Positions 41,941-50,182 of a stretch of 64,000 nt of DNA are shown piece by piece. The stretch comes from Enterococcus_D entomosocium (lineage in GTDB: Bacteria > Bacillota > Bacilli > Lactobacillales > Enterococcaceae). The position numbers and the translations under genes are program-made. Positions within the stretch are counted from its first letter, which is position 1. Each line of letters begins with the position of its first letter. Below the pieces are notes generated by a model, which searched no databases, had not been told where the DNA came from, and worked only from the letters and a program-made list of their open reading frames with translations. The stretch is taken from NCBI RefSeq assembly GCF_030441895.1, contig NZ_JARJAS010000009.1; one strand, given 5' to 3'.

Positions 41941-42861
41941 ATGGAAGGAATCGTTAACGGATTACTAGAATTCTTTTATATCTTGATTGGGCTGCTGTCG
42001 ATCATGACGGCTGTCCGGGTTTTTCGTGAAGCAGACCATCCTACACGATTAGGCACCTCTGCCTTTTGGTTACTGCTAGGGGTCGTCTTTGCTTTCGGAA
42101 ATTTTTTGCCGTATCTTGTGGACGGAATTTTGATCGTTTTGATGGGCTGTTTGACCTTCTTCAAACAAGTACAGATCGGTAAAATCGTCGACGTTGATGA
42201 TGAAAAAGCCGAAGCGTCAGCAAAACGGATCGGTAGTACGATCTTCGTACCATGTATCAGCTTGGCATTGATCGCTGTGGTGATTTCTTATACACCATTA
42301 GGGGGCCAAGTGGGGATCGGGATCGCGTCGATCTTAGCACTCTTGTTGGCAGTCGTGCTAACTTCCGCTAAACCAAAAACAGTGTTAGACGATTCCGACC
42401 GGATGCTTCGCCAAGTCGGAACTGCCGGTATCTTGCCGCAGTTATTAGCAGCACTAGGTGTCATTTTTAACGCTGCTGGTGTTGGTGATGTGATTTCTCA
42501 AGGAATCTCTGGCGTCGTGCCAGAAGGCAATCGTTTTATCGGTGTCGTGGCTTACTGTTTAGGAATGATGATCTTTACTATGATCATGGGAAATGGCTTT
42601 GCAGCATTTACCGTTATAACTGCCGGTATTGGCGTACCTTTCGTAATGGCGCAAGGCGGCGATCCAGTTGTTGCTGGCGCTTTAGCAATGACCGCTGGTT
42701 TTTGCGGCACGTTGCTGACCCCGATGGCAGCCAATTTCAATGCACTGCCAGTGGCTTTGTTAGAGATGAAAGACCCTAATGGTGTCATTAAAGCACAAGC
42801 CCCAATTGCTTTATTATTGTTAGTGATCCACATCGCTTTAATGTACTTTTGGGCATTTTAG
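41941..42861 (+). CDS. DUF979 family membrane protein
   Basis: A 306-residue polytopic protein with eight to nine helices, the partner of DUF969. Family segments include VGTAGILPQLLAALGVIFNAAGVG, MGNGFAAFTVITAGIGVPF and GFCGTLLTPMAANFNALPVALLEM. Together with DUF969 it probably forms one permease of the CitM/IT-like superfamily. The substrate is suggested only by the downstream pyroglutamyl peptidase gene. Confidence 0.87.
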   Translation: MEGIVNGLLEFFYILIGLLSIMTAVRVFREADHPTRLGTSAFWLLLGVVFAFGNFLPYLVDGILIVLMGCLTFFKQVQIGKIVDVDDEKAEASAKRIGSTIFVPCISLALIAVVISYTPLGGQVGIGIASILALLLAVVLTSAKPKTVLDDSDRMLRQVGTAGILPQLLAALGVIFNAAGVGDVISQGISGVVPEGNRFIGVVAYCLGMMIFTMIMGNGFAAFTVITAGIGVPFVMAQGGDPVVAGALAMTAGFCGTLLTPMAANFNALPVALLEMKDPNGVIKAQAPIALLLLVIHIALMYFWAF

Positions 42862-42891
42862 TGGTAAAACAGAGATGGAAGGATGATGGAA

Positions 42892-43539
42892 ATGAAACTA
42901 TTAATTACCGGATTTGATCCATTTGGCGGAGAAGCAATCAATCCTGCCTTAGAAGCAGTGAAATTACTGCCAGATACAATTCATGGTGCACAGATCGTGA
43001 AAGCAGAGATCCCCACTGTATTTGGGAAATCAGCGGCGATCGTCGAAGAGAAAATTGAAGAGGTCCACCCAGATGTCGTCTTAAACATCGGTCAAGCGGG
43101 CGGCCGGTTTGCCATCTCACCAGAACGAGTGGCAATCAATGTGGATGATGCCCGGATTCCTGATAATGAAGGCAATCAACCCGTCGATGAAGCGATCCAA
43201 ACAGAAGGAAAGCCTGCCTACTTCACACAACTGCCAATCAAAGCAATGGTAGAAAATATGAAAAAAGCAGGAATACCTGCAGCCGTTTCTAATACTGCTG
43301 GAACTTTCGTCTGCAACCACATCATGTATCAAGTACAATACATGATCGATACAAAATACCCTGAAATGAAAGGCGGTTTTATTCACGTGCCATTTATTCC
43401 TCAGCAAGTCGTCGATAAAGCAGGACAGCCTGCAATGAGCATCGAAGACATCGCCAAAGGATTAACTGCAGCAGTGGAAGCTATCGTTGATTATTCCGAC
43501 AAAGAAGATTTAAAAGCGATTGGCGGCGCGATCCATTAA
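42892..43539 (+). CDS. pcp: Pyroglutamyl-peptidase I
   Basis: A 215-residue cysteine peptidase (C15) that removes N-terminal pyroglutamate. Motifs: KLLITGFDPFGGE at the start, LNIGQAGGRFAISPERVAIN (catalytic Glu), AAVSNTAGTFVCNHIMYQ (catalytic Cys, about residue 142), and GGFIHVPFIPQQV (catalytic His, about residue 166). Of the three in-frame ATG codons I chose 42892, 9 bases after the AGG of GGAAGGA and at the family's usual N-terminus. It probably acts on pyroglutamyl peptides or on 5-oxoproline-related substrates brought in by DUF969/DUF979. Confidence 0.92.
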   Translation: MKLLITGFDPFGGEAINPALEAVKLLPDTIHGAQIVKAEIPTVFGKSAAIVEEKIEEVHPDVVLNIGQAGGRFAISPERVAINVDDARIPDNEGNQPVDEAIQTEGKPAYFTQLPIKAMVENMKKAGIPAAVSNTAGTFVCNHIMYQVQYMIDTKYPEMKGGFIHVPFIPQQVVDKAGQPAMSIEDIAKGLTAAVEAIVDYSDKEDLKAIGGAIH

Positions 43540-43587
43540 TCATTGAAGGACATCCTTTCGAGGACAAAACAAAAGTTCTTAAAATGA

Positions 43588-43628
43588 AAAGACCTGATCA
43601 GTAAGCATGCGATCAGGTCTTTTTTGTC
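43588..43628 (+). terminator. Terminator after pcp
   Basis: AAGACCTGATC and GATCAGGTCTT arms followed by a T-run. Confidence 0.9.
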
Positions 43629-43727
43629 TGAATTTGATAAGAAATCATCCTTGTTTTCTGCATGTTTACTTTTCTATCAGACATTTCTCATTTTGATGAC
43701 TGAAATGAAAAAAGCAGACAGAAAATG

Positions 43728-43742
43728 AATGTAAGTTACATT
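43728..43742. repeat. Inverted repeat upstream of the oppA promoter
   Basis: AATGTAA-G-TTACATT, 7-bp perfect arms, about 145 bases upstream of the oppA -35 box. A possible binding site; no regulator identified. Confidence 0.4.
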
Positions 43743-43887
43743 TAACCGTGTTTTTTTATTATTTTTTTCGCTTTATTTCTTATAAATAAAGAAAGGAAAA
43801 ATAGCATTTAACGAATGTTTGATGAGAGTAAGGTAAGTAAATACCAAGAAAACTTTCTTCCAAAGGTGTTTTTTATCGAAAAAGGGA

Positions 43888-43916
43888 TTGCTTTTTTAAT
43901 AATTATTAATTAAAAT
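43888..43916 (+). promoter_or_regulatory. oppA promoter containing a candidate TldR target
   Basis: TTGCTT (43888-43893), 17-base spacer, TAAAAT (43911-43916). The spacer holds TTTAA at 43895-43899, followed directly by TAATTAT (43900-43906). That heptamer is also the first seven bases of the proposed TldR guide (51267-51273). A bound RNA-protein complex here would cover -35 and -10. Confidence 0.65.
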
Positions 43917-43941
43917 CTTATCTAACTTCAGAAATCGAATG

Positions 43942-43956
43942 ATTATTCTGAAAATT
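43942..43956. promoter_or_regulatory. CodY-like box in the oppA leader
   Basis: ATTATTCTGAAAATT matches the CodY consensus AATTTTCWGAAAATT at 13 of 15 positions. It lies just downstream of the oppA promoter, where CodY would block transcription in amino-acid-rich medium. CodY repression of opp genes is common in Firmicutes. Confidence 0.6.
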
Positions 43957-43980
43957 AATTCAATTAAGGGGTAGGACAGG

Positions 43981-45642
43981 ATGAAAAATAAATGGGCCTA
44001 TGGTTTAGTAGCTGTGTGTGGCGTGGTGTTAGCCGGCTGTACAACAGGCGGAACAAATAGTTCAAGCAATGACACAGCAACTAGCGGCGATAGCAACGCA
44101 GAACAAGTATTTAACGTAGTGGTTTCACAAGAAATGCCAAGTGCGGATCTTTCATTAGCAACCGATACGATCAGCTTCAGTGCATTGAACAATGTATATG
44201 AAGGACTGTATCGTTTGGATGCTGACAGCACACCACAACCTGCTGGTGCAGCTGAAGCAGCTGAAGTCAGCGAGGATGGACTAACTTACAAGATCAAATT
44301 GCGTGAAGATGCGAAATGGTCAAATGGTGACCCTGTTACAGCAGCGGATTATGTTTATGGCTGGCAACGGACGGTCAAACCTGAAACTGCATCAGAATAT
44401 GCGTATCTATTTTCACCAGTCAAAAATGCGGATGCCATCACAGCTGGCGATACGGATCCATCAGAGCTAGGCATCAAAGCAGTGGGGGATTACGAATTAG
44501 AAATCACCCTAGAAAAAGCAACACCTTACTTTGATTACTTATTAGCATTCCCATCATTCTTCCCACAAAATCAAAAAGTAGTGGAAGAAAATGGCGATCA
44601 ATATGCATCAACAAGCGACAATGCCGTTTATAATGGACCATTTGTCCTGACTGGTTTTGATGGACCAGGAACGGATACAGAATGGGCTTATGAAAAGAAC
44701 GATCAGTATTGGGACAAAGACACTGTTAAATTACAAACGATCAACGTAAGCGTCGTGAAAGAATCCTCAACTGCCTTGAATCTTTTCCAAGATGGTCAAG
44801 CAGATGATGTCATCCTAACAGGTGAACTGGCGCAACAGATGGCTAACGACGAAGCATTCGTTTCTCAACCAGAAGCAACGACTTCTTACTTAGAATTGAA
44901 TCAACGTGATGAAGATTCACCTTTCCGTAACGAAAATTTGCGTAAAGCAATCTCTTATGCGATCGACCGTGATGCCTTAGTAACATCGATCTTAGGTGAT
45001 GGTTCAATTGCTTCAAGTGGTTTGGTTCCAGAAGGCATGACTTTCAGCCCTGGCGATCATACAGACTTCACAGAAGCAGCTGGCAGCGTCATTAGCTACG
45101 ATCAAGAGAAAGCAAAAGAATATTGGGAAAAAGCCAAAGAAGAATTAGGAATCGATTCATTAGAATTTGATATCTTAGCTTCTGATACAGACTCAACCAA
45201 GAAAATCATTGAGTACTTGCAAGACACGATCGAAAAAACATTGGACGGTGTGAAAGTCACGTTAAGTCCAGTTCCATTCTCTGTTCGTTTGGATCGTTCA
45301 AATGCGGGTGATTTTGATACAGTAATGGGCGGTTGGGGTGCTGACTATGCCGATGCAAGTAGCTTTACTGACTTGTTTACGACAGGTAACTCATACAACC
45401 GTGGTCAATGGAGCAGTGAAGAATACGATGCAGCTGTAAAAGCAGCAGGTACGACCAATGCCAATGACCCTGACAAACGTTGGGAAGATTTAGTCAATGC
45501 AGAAAAAATCATTATGAATGAACAAGGTGTCATTCCAGTTTATCAAAAAGCGGAAGCACATTTACGTGCAACAAAAGTCAAAGGTGTTGTTGCTCACGCA
45601 GCGGGCGCACAATACGACTACAAGTGGACATCAATCGAATAA
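43981..45642 (+). CDS. oppA: Oligopeptide ABC transporter substrate-binding lipoprotein
   Basis: A 553-residue SBP_bac_5 family lipoprotein. Signal peptide with lipobox VLAGC (Cys about residue 20), Ser/Asn/Gly linker, then the peptide-binding fold: VSQEMPSADLSLATDT, VYEGLYRLDADSTPQPAGAA, YKIKLREDAKWSNGDPVTAADYVYGWQR (the family signature), and RNENLRKAISYAIDRDALV. It binds oligopeptides outside the cell for OppBCDF. It has its own promoter and terminator, and is separated from oppB by a divergent gene. Confidence 0.9.
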   Translation: MKNKWAYGLVAVCGVVLAGCTTGGTNSSSNDTATSGDSNAEQVFNVVVSQEMPSADLSLATDTISFSALNNVYEGLYRLDADSTPQPAGAAEAAEVSEDGLTYKIKLREDAKWSNGDPVTAADYVYGWQRTVKPETASEYAYLFSPVKNADAITAGDTDPSELGIKAVGDYELEITLEKATPYFDYLLAFPSFFPQNQKVVEENGDQYASTSDNAVYNGPFVLTGFDGPGTDTEWAYEKNDQYWDKDTVKLQTINVSVVKESSTALNLFQDGQADDVILTGELAQQMANDEAFVSQPEATTSYLELNQRDEDSPFRNENLRKAISYAIDRDALVTSILGDGSIASSGLVPEGMTFSPGDHTDFTEAAGSVISYDQEKAKEYWEKAKEELGIDSLEFDILASDTDSTKKIIEYLQDTIEKTLDGVKVTLSPVPFSVRLDRSNAGDFDTVMGGWGADYADASSFTDLFTTGNSYNRGQWSSEEYDAAVKAAGTTNANDPDKRWEDLVNAEKIIMNEQGVIPVYQKAEAHLRATKVKGVVAHAAGAQYDYKWTSIE

Positions 45643-45671
45643 TCACGAGTAGTTGACTTGAAATGCCGAAG

Positions 45672-45708
45672 AAAAGGCTGGGACAATTTCTTGTCTCAGC
45701 CTTTTGCT
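45672..45708 (+). terminator. Terminator after oppA
   Basis: AAAAGGCTGGGACAA and TTGTCTCAGCCTTTT arms (one wobble) with a T-rich end. It separates oppA from the downstream opp genes. Confidence 0.8.
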
Positions 45709-45742
45709 TCTCATTTCAATGAGTAAAAATATAAGAGTGAAA

Positions 45743-46078
45743 TTAACTAGTAGCAATCATTAAAAAGAGCAATGAAAGGAATAACAAGAAGACACCAGGC
45801 CATAACCAAAAGGCGTAACTCTGTTTGCCGACTTGGGATAATTTCAGATAATCTGTTTTATTTTTGGAAAAAGCTTTCTTCATGGAATATTGAAAATGGT
45901 CAAAGAAACCAGAAGCAAATACCCATAAAAAACCGCCAATGATCAAAAAGAACAGCGCCCACAAGAAAAGGGCATCTGAAAGAGCTGCTATGGAAAATTC
46001 ATTTTTTATGGCTAACCATCCGCCAGAAATTGCGAGGCATAGGAGGGGTATGAGCCCACTACTTTTTTTTATTTTCAT
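45743..46078 (-). CDS. DUF3899 membrane protein
   Basis: A 111-residue protein with three hydrophobic helices (LIPLLCLAISGGWLAI, LFLWALFFLIIGGFLWVFASGFF, FWLWPGVFLLFLSLLFLMIA) and a basic cytosolic loop (YSMKKAFSKNKTDYLK), the layout of DUF3899 proteins. It is encoded on the opposite strand between oppA and oppB, with AGGAG before the ATG. Function unknown. Confidence 0.75.
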   Translation of the reverse strand: MKIKKSSGLIPLLCLAISGGWLAIKNEFSIAALSDALFLWALFFLIIGGFLWVFASGFFDHFQYSMKKAFSKNKTDYLKLSQVGKQSYAFWLWPGVFLLFLSLLFLMIATS

Positions 46079-46162
46079 GATCTGACTCCTTTTTAATGAT
46101 TCGTACTATGTTAATTTACATAATTATTGAATAGAAGTCAAAATACTTAAGGGGGAAACTGC

Positions 46163-47104
46163 GTGAACAGCTTTTTGAAATATTTATTGAAACGAGTGTT
46201 CTACATGGTCTTAACATTATGGCTGATTGCCACGATCACCTTTTTCTTGATGCAATTTTTGCCAGGAACACCATATACGAATGCTGAAAAATTAAGTCCA
46301 GAACAAATTGCCTTGCTAAATGAGCAAGCAGGATTGGACAAACCGATCATTACCCAATATTGGCTTTATTTGACCAATCTACTAAAAGGTGACTTTGGGA
46401 TCTCTTTCCAATTTAAAAACCAGCCAGTAGCGAATTTATTATCAGGAAGAATCGGACCTTCACTGCAACTAGGACTACAAGCGATCATCTTTGGTACCTT
46501 CTTTGGGATTATTTTAGGAACGATCTCTGCAATGAAGCAAAATACTTGGGTCGACACAACGTCTACCTTAGTGGCGATCTTAGGGCGTTCGATCCCTAAC
46601 TTTGTCTTTGCCGTTTTGCTGCAATATATTTTTGCCATCAAACTAGGGATCTTGCCGATTGCCAAGTGGGAGACCTTTGCCAGCACGATCTTACCGACCG
46701 TCGCCTTAGCGATGTCGCCGTTAGCGGATTCCGCTAGGTTTATTCGAACCGAGATGGTGGAAGTGCTGCATAGTGATTATGTCGAGTTGGCACGAGCAAA
46801 AGGTTTGAGCCGCTGGGAAATTGCCTTCAAGCACGGTTTGCGGAATAGTTTGATTCCGTTATTGACGTTGTTAGGACCGCTAGCTGTCGGTTTGATGACT
46901 GGTTCCCTTGTCGTAGAAAATATTTTTGCGATCCCGGGTATCGGTGAACAGTTCGTAAAATCAATCATGACCAATGACTATCCGACGATCATGGCGGTAA
47001 CGATCCTTTATTCCGCAATGTTGGTCTTTGTGATTCTTGTTGTTGATATTTTATATGGAATCGTTGATCCGCGGATCCGAGTTTCAGAAGGGAGTCGTGG
47101 CTAA
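46163..47104 (+). CDS. oppB: Oligopeptide ABC transporter permease
   Basis: A 313-residue permease with six helices. N-terminal KYLLKRVFYMVLTLWLIATITFFLMQFLPG and FIRTEMVEVLHSDYVELARAKGLSRWEIAFKHGLRNSLIP (EAA motif) are OppB-type, as is GSLVVENIFAIPGIGEQFVKSI. The GTG start at 46163 follows AGGGGG. It partners with OppC. It is the first gene of the oppBCDF-tldR transcript. Confidence 0.92.
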   Translation: MNSFLKYLLKRVFYMVLTLWLIATITFFLMQFLPGTPYTNAEKLSPEQIALLNEQAGLDKPIITQYWLYLTNLLKGDFGISFQFKNQPVANLLSGRIGPSLQLGLQAIIFGTFFGIILGTISAMKQNTWVDTTSTLVAILGRSIPNFVFAVLLQYIFAIKLGILPIAKWETFASTILPTVALAMSPLADSARFIRTEMVEVLHSDYVELARAKGLSRWEIAFKHGLRNSLIPLLTLLGPLAVGLMTGSLVVENIFAIPGIGEQFVKSIMTNDYPTIMAVTILYSAMLVFVILVVDILYGIVDPRIRVSEGSRG

Positions 47105-48147
47105 TGGCAGAGAAACCTTACACAGCAAATGATGTTGCTGCCATCGATGCAGCCAAATTTCAACCGTTACAAAAAAATACCAATGAAGAGCGTGAAGCGA
47201 TCGCAACCCCCTCATTAACCTTTTTCCAAGATTCGTGGCGTCGTTTGAAAAAGAACAAAGCCGCTGTTTTCTCAATCGTTTTGTTGCTGATCATTATTAC
47301 GATCTCAATCATTACCATTTTTGTCTCGCCACATGATCCGACCGCGCAAAATGTGACCTTTACAAATCTGCCGCCGAAAATTCCCGGTATCAACATCAAT
47401 GGCTTAAACGGCTATGCGATGGTGGGAGGCGAGCTAGTAGATAAGTATGCAGCTGCCAATGTACCTGACGGGACATATTTCCTTTTAGGAACGGATGGAT
47501 TAGGTCGTGACTTATTGAGTCGTCTATTTGTAGGGACACGTATCTCCTTATTGATTGCGTTTATCGCAGCGATGCTAGATATCATCTTTGGTGTAACCTA
47601 TGGTTTGATCTCTGGTCTTTTAGGTGGACGAATCGATAATGTGATGCAACGTTTCCTAGAAATCTTATCAGGTATTCCCAACTTAGTGGTAATGATCTTA
47701 ATGCTGGTAGTTTTCGAACCTGGGATCTTCTCGATCGTGGCAGCAATGGCGATCACTAACTGGATTCCAATGGCGCGGATCGTACGGGCCCAAACAATGA
47801 AACTAAAAGATCAGGAATTCGTTTTAGCCGCAACAACGCTGGGGGAAAGCCGTCTCAAGATTGCGATGAAACACGTATTACCAAATATTTCCAGCGTGAT
47901 CATCGTACAAATGATGTTCAGTATTCCCTCGGCGATTTTCTTCGAGGCCTTCCTAAGCTTTATTGGGCTAGGATTAAAACCACCTTCAGCATCTTTAGGG
48001 ATGCTACTAAGCGATGGCTACAAAACCTTCTTGTTCCTGCCTTACCAAATGTGGGTACCGGCTGTGACCTTGTCTGTGATTATGATTGGGTTCAATTTGC
48101 TGGCAGACGGTTTGCGTGATGCCTTTGATCCGAAAATGAAAGAGTGA
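47104..48147 (+). CDS. oppC: Oligopeptide ABC transporter permease
   Basis: A 347-residue permease with an N-terminal extension (about 45 residues, typical of OppC), the helix SIVLLLIIITISIITIFVSPHDPT, FLLGTDGLGRDLLSRLFVGTRISL, and EAA motif RAQTMKLKDQEFVLAATTLGESRLKIAMKHVLPN. Its start overlaps the oppB stop by one base. It completes the membrane channel. Confidence 0.92.
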   Translation: MAEKPYTANDVAAIDAAKFQPLQKNTNEEREAIATPSLTFFQDSWRRLKKNKAAVFSIVLLLIIITISIITIFVSPHDPTAQNVTFTNLPPKIPGININGLNGYAMVGGELVDKYAAANVPDGTYFLLGTDGLGRDLLSRLFVGTRISLLIAFIAAMLDIIFGVTYGLISGLLGGRIDNVMQRFLEILSGIPNLVVMILMLVVFEPGIFSIVAAMAITNWIPMARIVRAQTMKLKDQEFVLAATTLGESRLKIAMKHVLPNISSVIIVQMMFSIPSAIFFEAFLSFIGLGLKPPSASLGMLLSDGYKTFLFLPYQMWVPAVTLSVIMIGFNLLADGLRDAFDPKMKE

Positions 48148-48152
48148 TTGCT

Positions 48153-49199
48153 ATGAAAAAAGTCTTAGAAGTGAAAAACTTAGAAATTTCTTTTGACACC
48201 TTTGCTGGGAAAGTCCAAGCGATCCGCGATGTCAGTTTCGATCTATACAAAGGAGAAACCTTGGCGATCGTGGGCGAATCCGGGAGCGGCAAGTCCGTGA
48301 CAACCCGCAGTATCATGGGGTTATTAGCCAGCAATGCCAATGTCGATAATGGCCAGATCCTCTTCAATGGGACGGACATTTTGAAAAAATCCGAAAAAGA
48401 ACTGCAAAAAATCCGTGGCAAGGAAATCGCCATGATTTTCCAAGATCCAATGACTTCACTAGACCCAACGATGCCGATTGGCAAGCAAGTGGCAGAGTCA
48501 TTGATGAAGCACAACAAAATCAGTAAAAAAGAGGGCTTGCGACAAGCGTTGGAATTACTGAACCTTGTCGGCATCCCGAATGCTGAGAAACGCTTGAAAA
48601 ATTATCCGCATCAATTTTCGGGTGGTCAGCGGCAGCGGATCGTTATTGCGATCGCGCTGATCTGTTACCCACAGATCTTAATTGCAGATGAACCGACGAC
48701 TGCATTGGATGTAACGATCCAAGCACAGATCTTAGAGTTATTAAAAGATATTCAGAAGAAAATCAATTCGTCCATCGTCTTTATCACCCATGACTTGGGT
48801 GTCGTTGCCAATGTGGCTGACCGAGTAGCCGTGATGTATGGTGGGAAAATCGTCGAAGTGGGCACCGCAGAAGAAATCTTCTACAACCCGCAACATCCAT
48901 ACACCTGGGGCTTGTTGGGTTCGATGCCAACGTTAGAAGGGACAGGCGATCGTTTGTACGCGATTCCTGGTTCACCGCCGGATCTGTTGGACCCGCCAAC
49001 CGGGGACGCTTTTTATCCACGAAACGAATTTGCTTTGCAGATCGATGCAGAACAGCAACCGCCGTTCTTTGATGTTTCACCGACCCACAAAGCAGCAACT
49101 TGGCTGTTAGCGCCGCAAGCACCGAAGGTAACTCCGCCGGATGAGATCTTGATTCGCTGGAAAAAATTCCAAGAAAAAAATACTCAGGCATCTGTCTAA
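48153..49199 (+). CDS. oppD: Oligopeptide ABC transporter ATPase
   Basis: A 348-residue ATPase: Walker A VGESGSGKSV, Q-loop MIFQDPMTSLDPTM, signature FSGGQRQRIVIA, Walker B ILIADEPTTALDVT, and the C-terminal oligopeptide ABC domain with a proline-rich stretch (AIPGSPPDLLDPPTGDAF). A GTG at 48144 is in frame, but the ATG at 48153 is the likely start. The family's zinc/cysteine-containing C-terminal cluster is not seen in full; the ends are typical of Lactobacillales OppD. Confidence 0.92.
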   Translation: MKKVLEVKNLEISFDTFAGKVQAIRDVSFDLYKGETLAIVGESGSGKSVTTRSIMGLLASNANVDNGQILFNGTDILKKSEKELQKIRGKEIAMIFQDPMTSLDPTMPIGKQVAESLMKHNKISKKEGLRQALELLNLVGIPNAEKRLKNYPHQFSGGQRQRIVIAIALICYPQILIADEPTTALDVTIQAQILELLKDIQKKINSSIVFITHDLGVVANVADRVAVMYGGKIVEVGTAEEIFYNPQHPYTWGLLGSMPTLEGTGDRLYAIPGSPPDLLDPPTGDAFYPRNEFALQIDAEQQPPFFDVSPTHKAATWLLAPQAPKVTPPDEILIRWKKFQEKNTQASV

Positions 49200-49213
49200 A
49201 GGAGGAGAAACGG

Positions 49214-50152
49214 TTGGAAAAAGTTTTACTTGAAGTAAAGAATCTCAAACAATATTTTAACGTTGGCCGCAAAGACGAAGTCAAAGCCGTCGATGATATC
49301 TCCTTCCAAATCTATGAAGGAGAAACCTTTGGTCTAGTAGGTGAATCCGGAAGCGGAAAATCGACCACTGGACGGACGGTGATTCGTTTGAATAATCCTA
49401 CCGGAGGCGAAGTTCTTTTTGATGGACAAGATGTTATGAAAATCAAAGGCAAGAAACCGCTGGCTGATTTTCGCCGGGAAGTTCAAATGGTCTTCCAAGA
49501 TCCTTATGCCTCCTTGAATCCACGGATGAAAGTTCGCGACATTATTGCCGAAGGGATCGATATCAACGGATTAGCTAAAAATGAAAAAGAACGCAATGAT
49601 CGGGTGGATGAACTCTTGCGAACCGTCGGACTAAACCCAAGTCATGGGACCCGTTATCCTCATGAATTTTCAGGGGGACAACGTCAGCGGATCGGAATCG
49701 CCCGAGCATTAGCCGTCGATCCAAAATTCATCATTTGTGATGAACCGATCTCGGCATTGGATGTTTCGATCCAAGCCCAAGTTGTCAACTTGCTGCAAGA
49801 TCTGCAAGAAGAACATAAATTGACGTACTTGTTTATCGCCCATGATTTATCGATGGTCAAACACATCAGCGATCGGATCGGCGTGATGCACAACGGCAAA
49901 CTGCTAGAAGTAGGAACCAGTGATGAAATCTATCATTACGGGGTCCATCCGTATACTGAAAGTCTTTTATCAGCGATTCCGCTGCCAGATCCTGACCATG
50001 AGCGTCAACGCAAACGGATCAAATACGTCAGCGAACCAAACGATAACCAAGAACGAGCAATGGAAGAGATCGCACCAGGACATTTCGTTTATGCCACGAA
50101 ACAAGAAGCCAAGATCTACCAAGAAAAGTTAGCACAAAAAAAGGGGAACTAG
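49214..50152 (+). CDS. oppF: Oligopeptide ABC transporter ATPase
   Basis: A 312-residue ATPase: NLKQYFNVGRKDEVKAVDDISFQIYEGE at the N-terminus, Walker A VGESGSGKSTTGRT, QMVFQDPYASLNPRM, signature FSGGQRQRIGIARAL, Walker B FIICDEPISALDVS. The start is TTG with GGAGG 7 bases upstream. The stop is followed after 30 bases by the tldR-like gene. Confidence 0.92.
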   Translation: MEKVLLEVKNLKQYFNVGRKDEVKAVDDISFQIYEGETFGLVGESGSGKSTTGRTVIRLNNPTGGEVLFDGQDVMKIKGKKPLADFRREVQMVFQDPYASLNPRMKVRDIIAEGIDINGLAKNEKERNDRVDELLRTVGLNPSHGTRYPHEFSGGQRQRIGIARALAVDPKFIICDEPISALDVSIQAQVVNLLQDLQEEHKLTYLFIAHDLSMVKHISDRIGVMHNGKLLEVGTSDEIYHYGVHPYTESLLSAIPLPDPDHERQRKRIKYVSEPNDNQERAMEEIAPGHFVYATKQEAKIYQEKLAQKKGN

Positions 50153-50182
50153 CGTCAAAGGTATAGGGAGTGTTAGGAGGAG

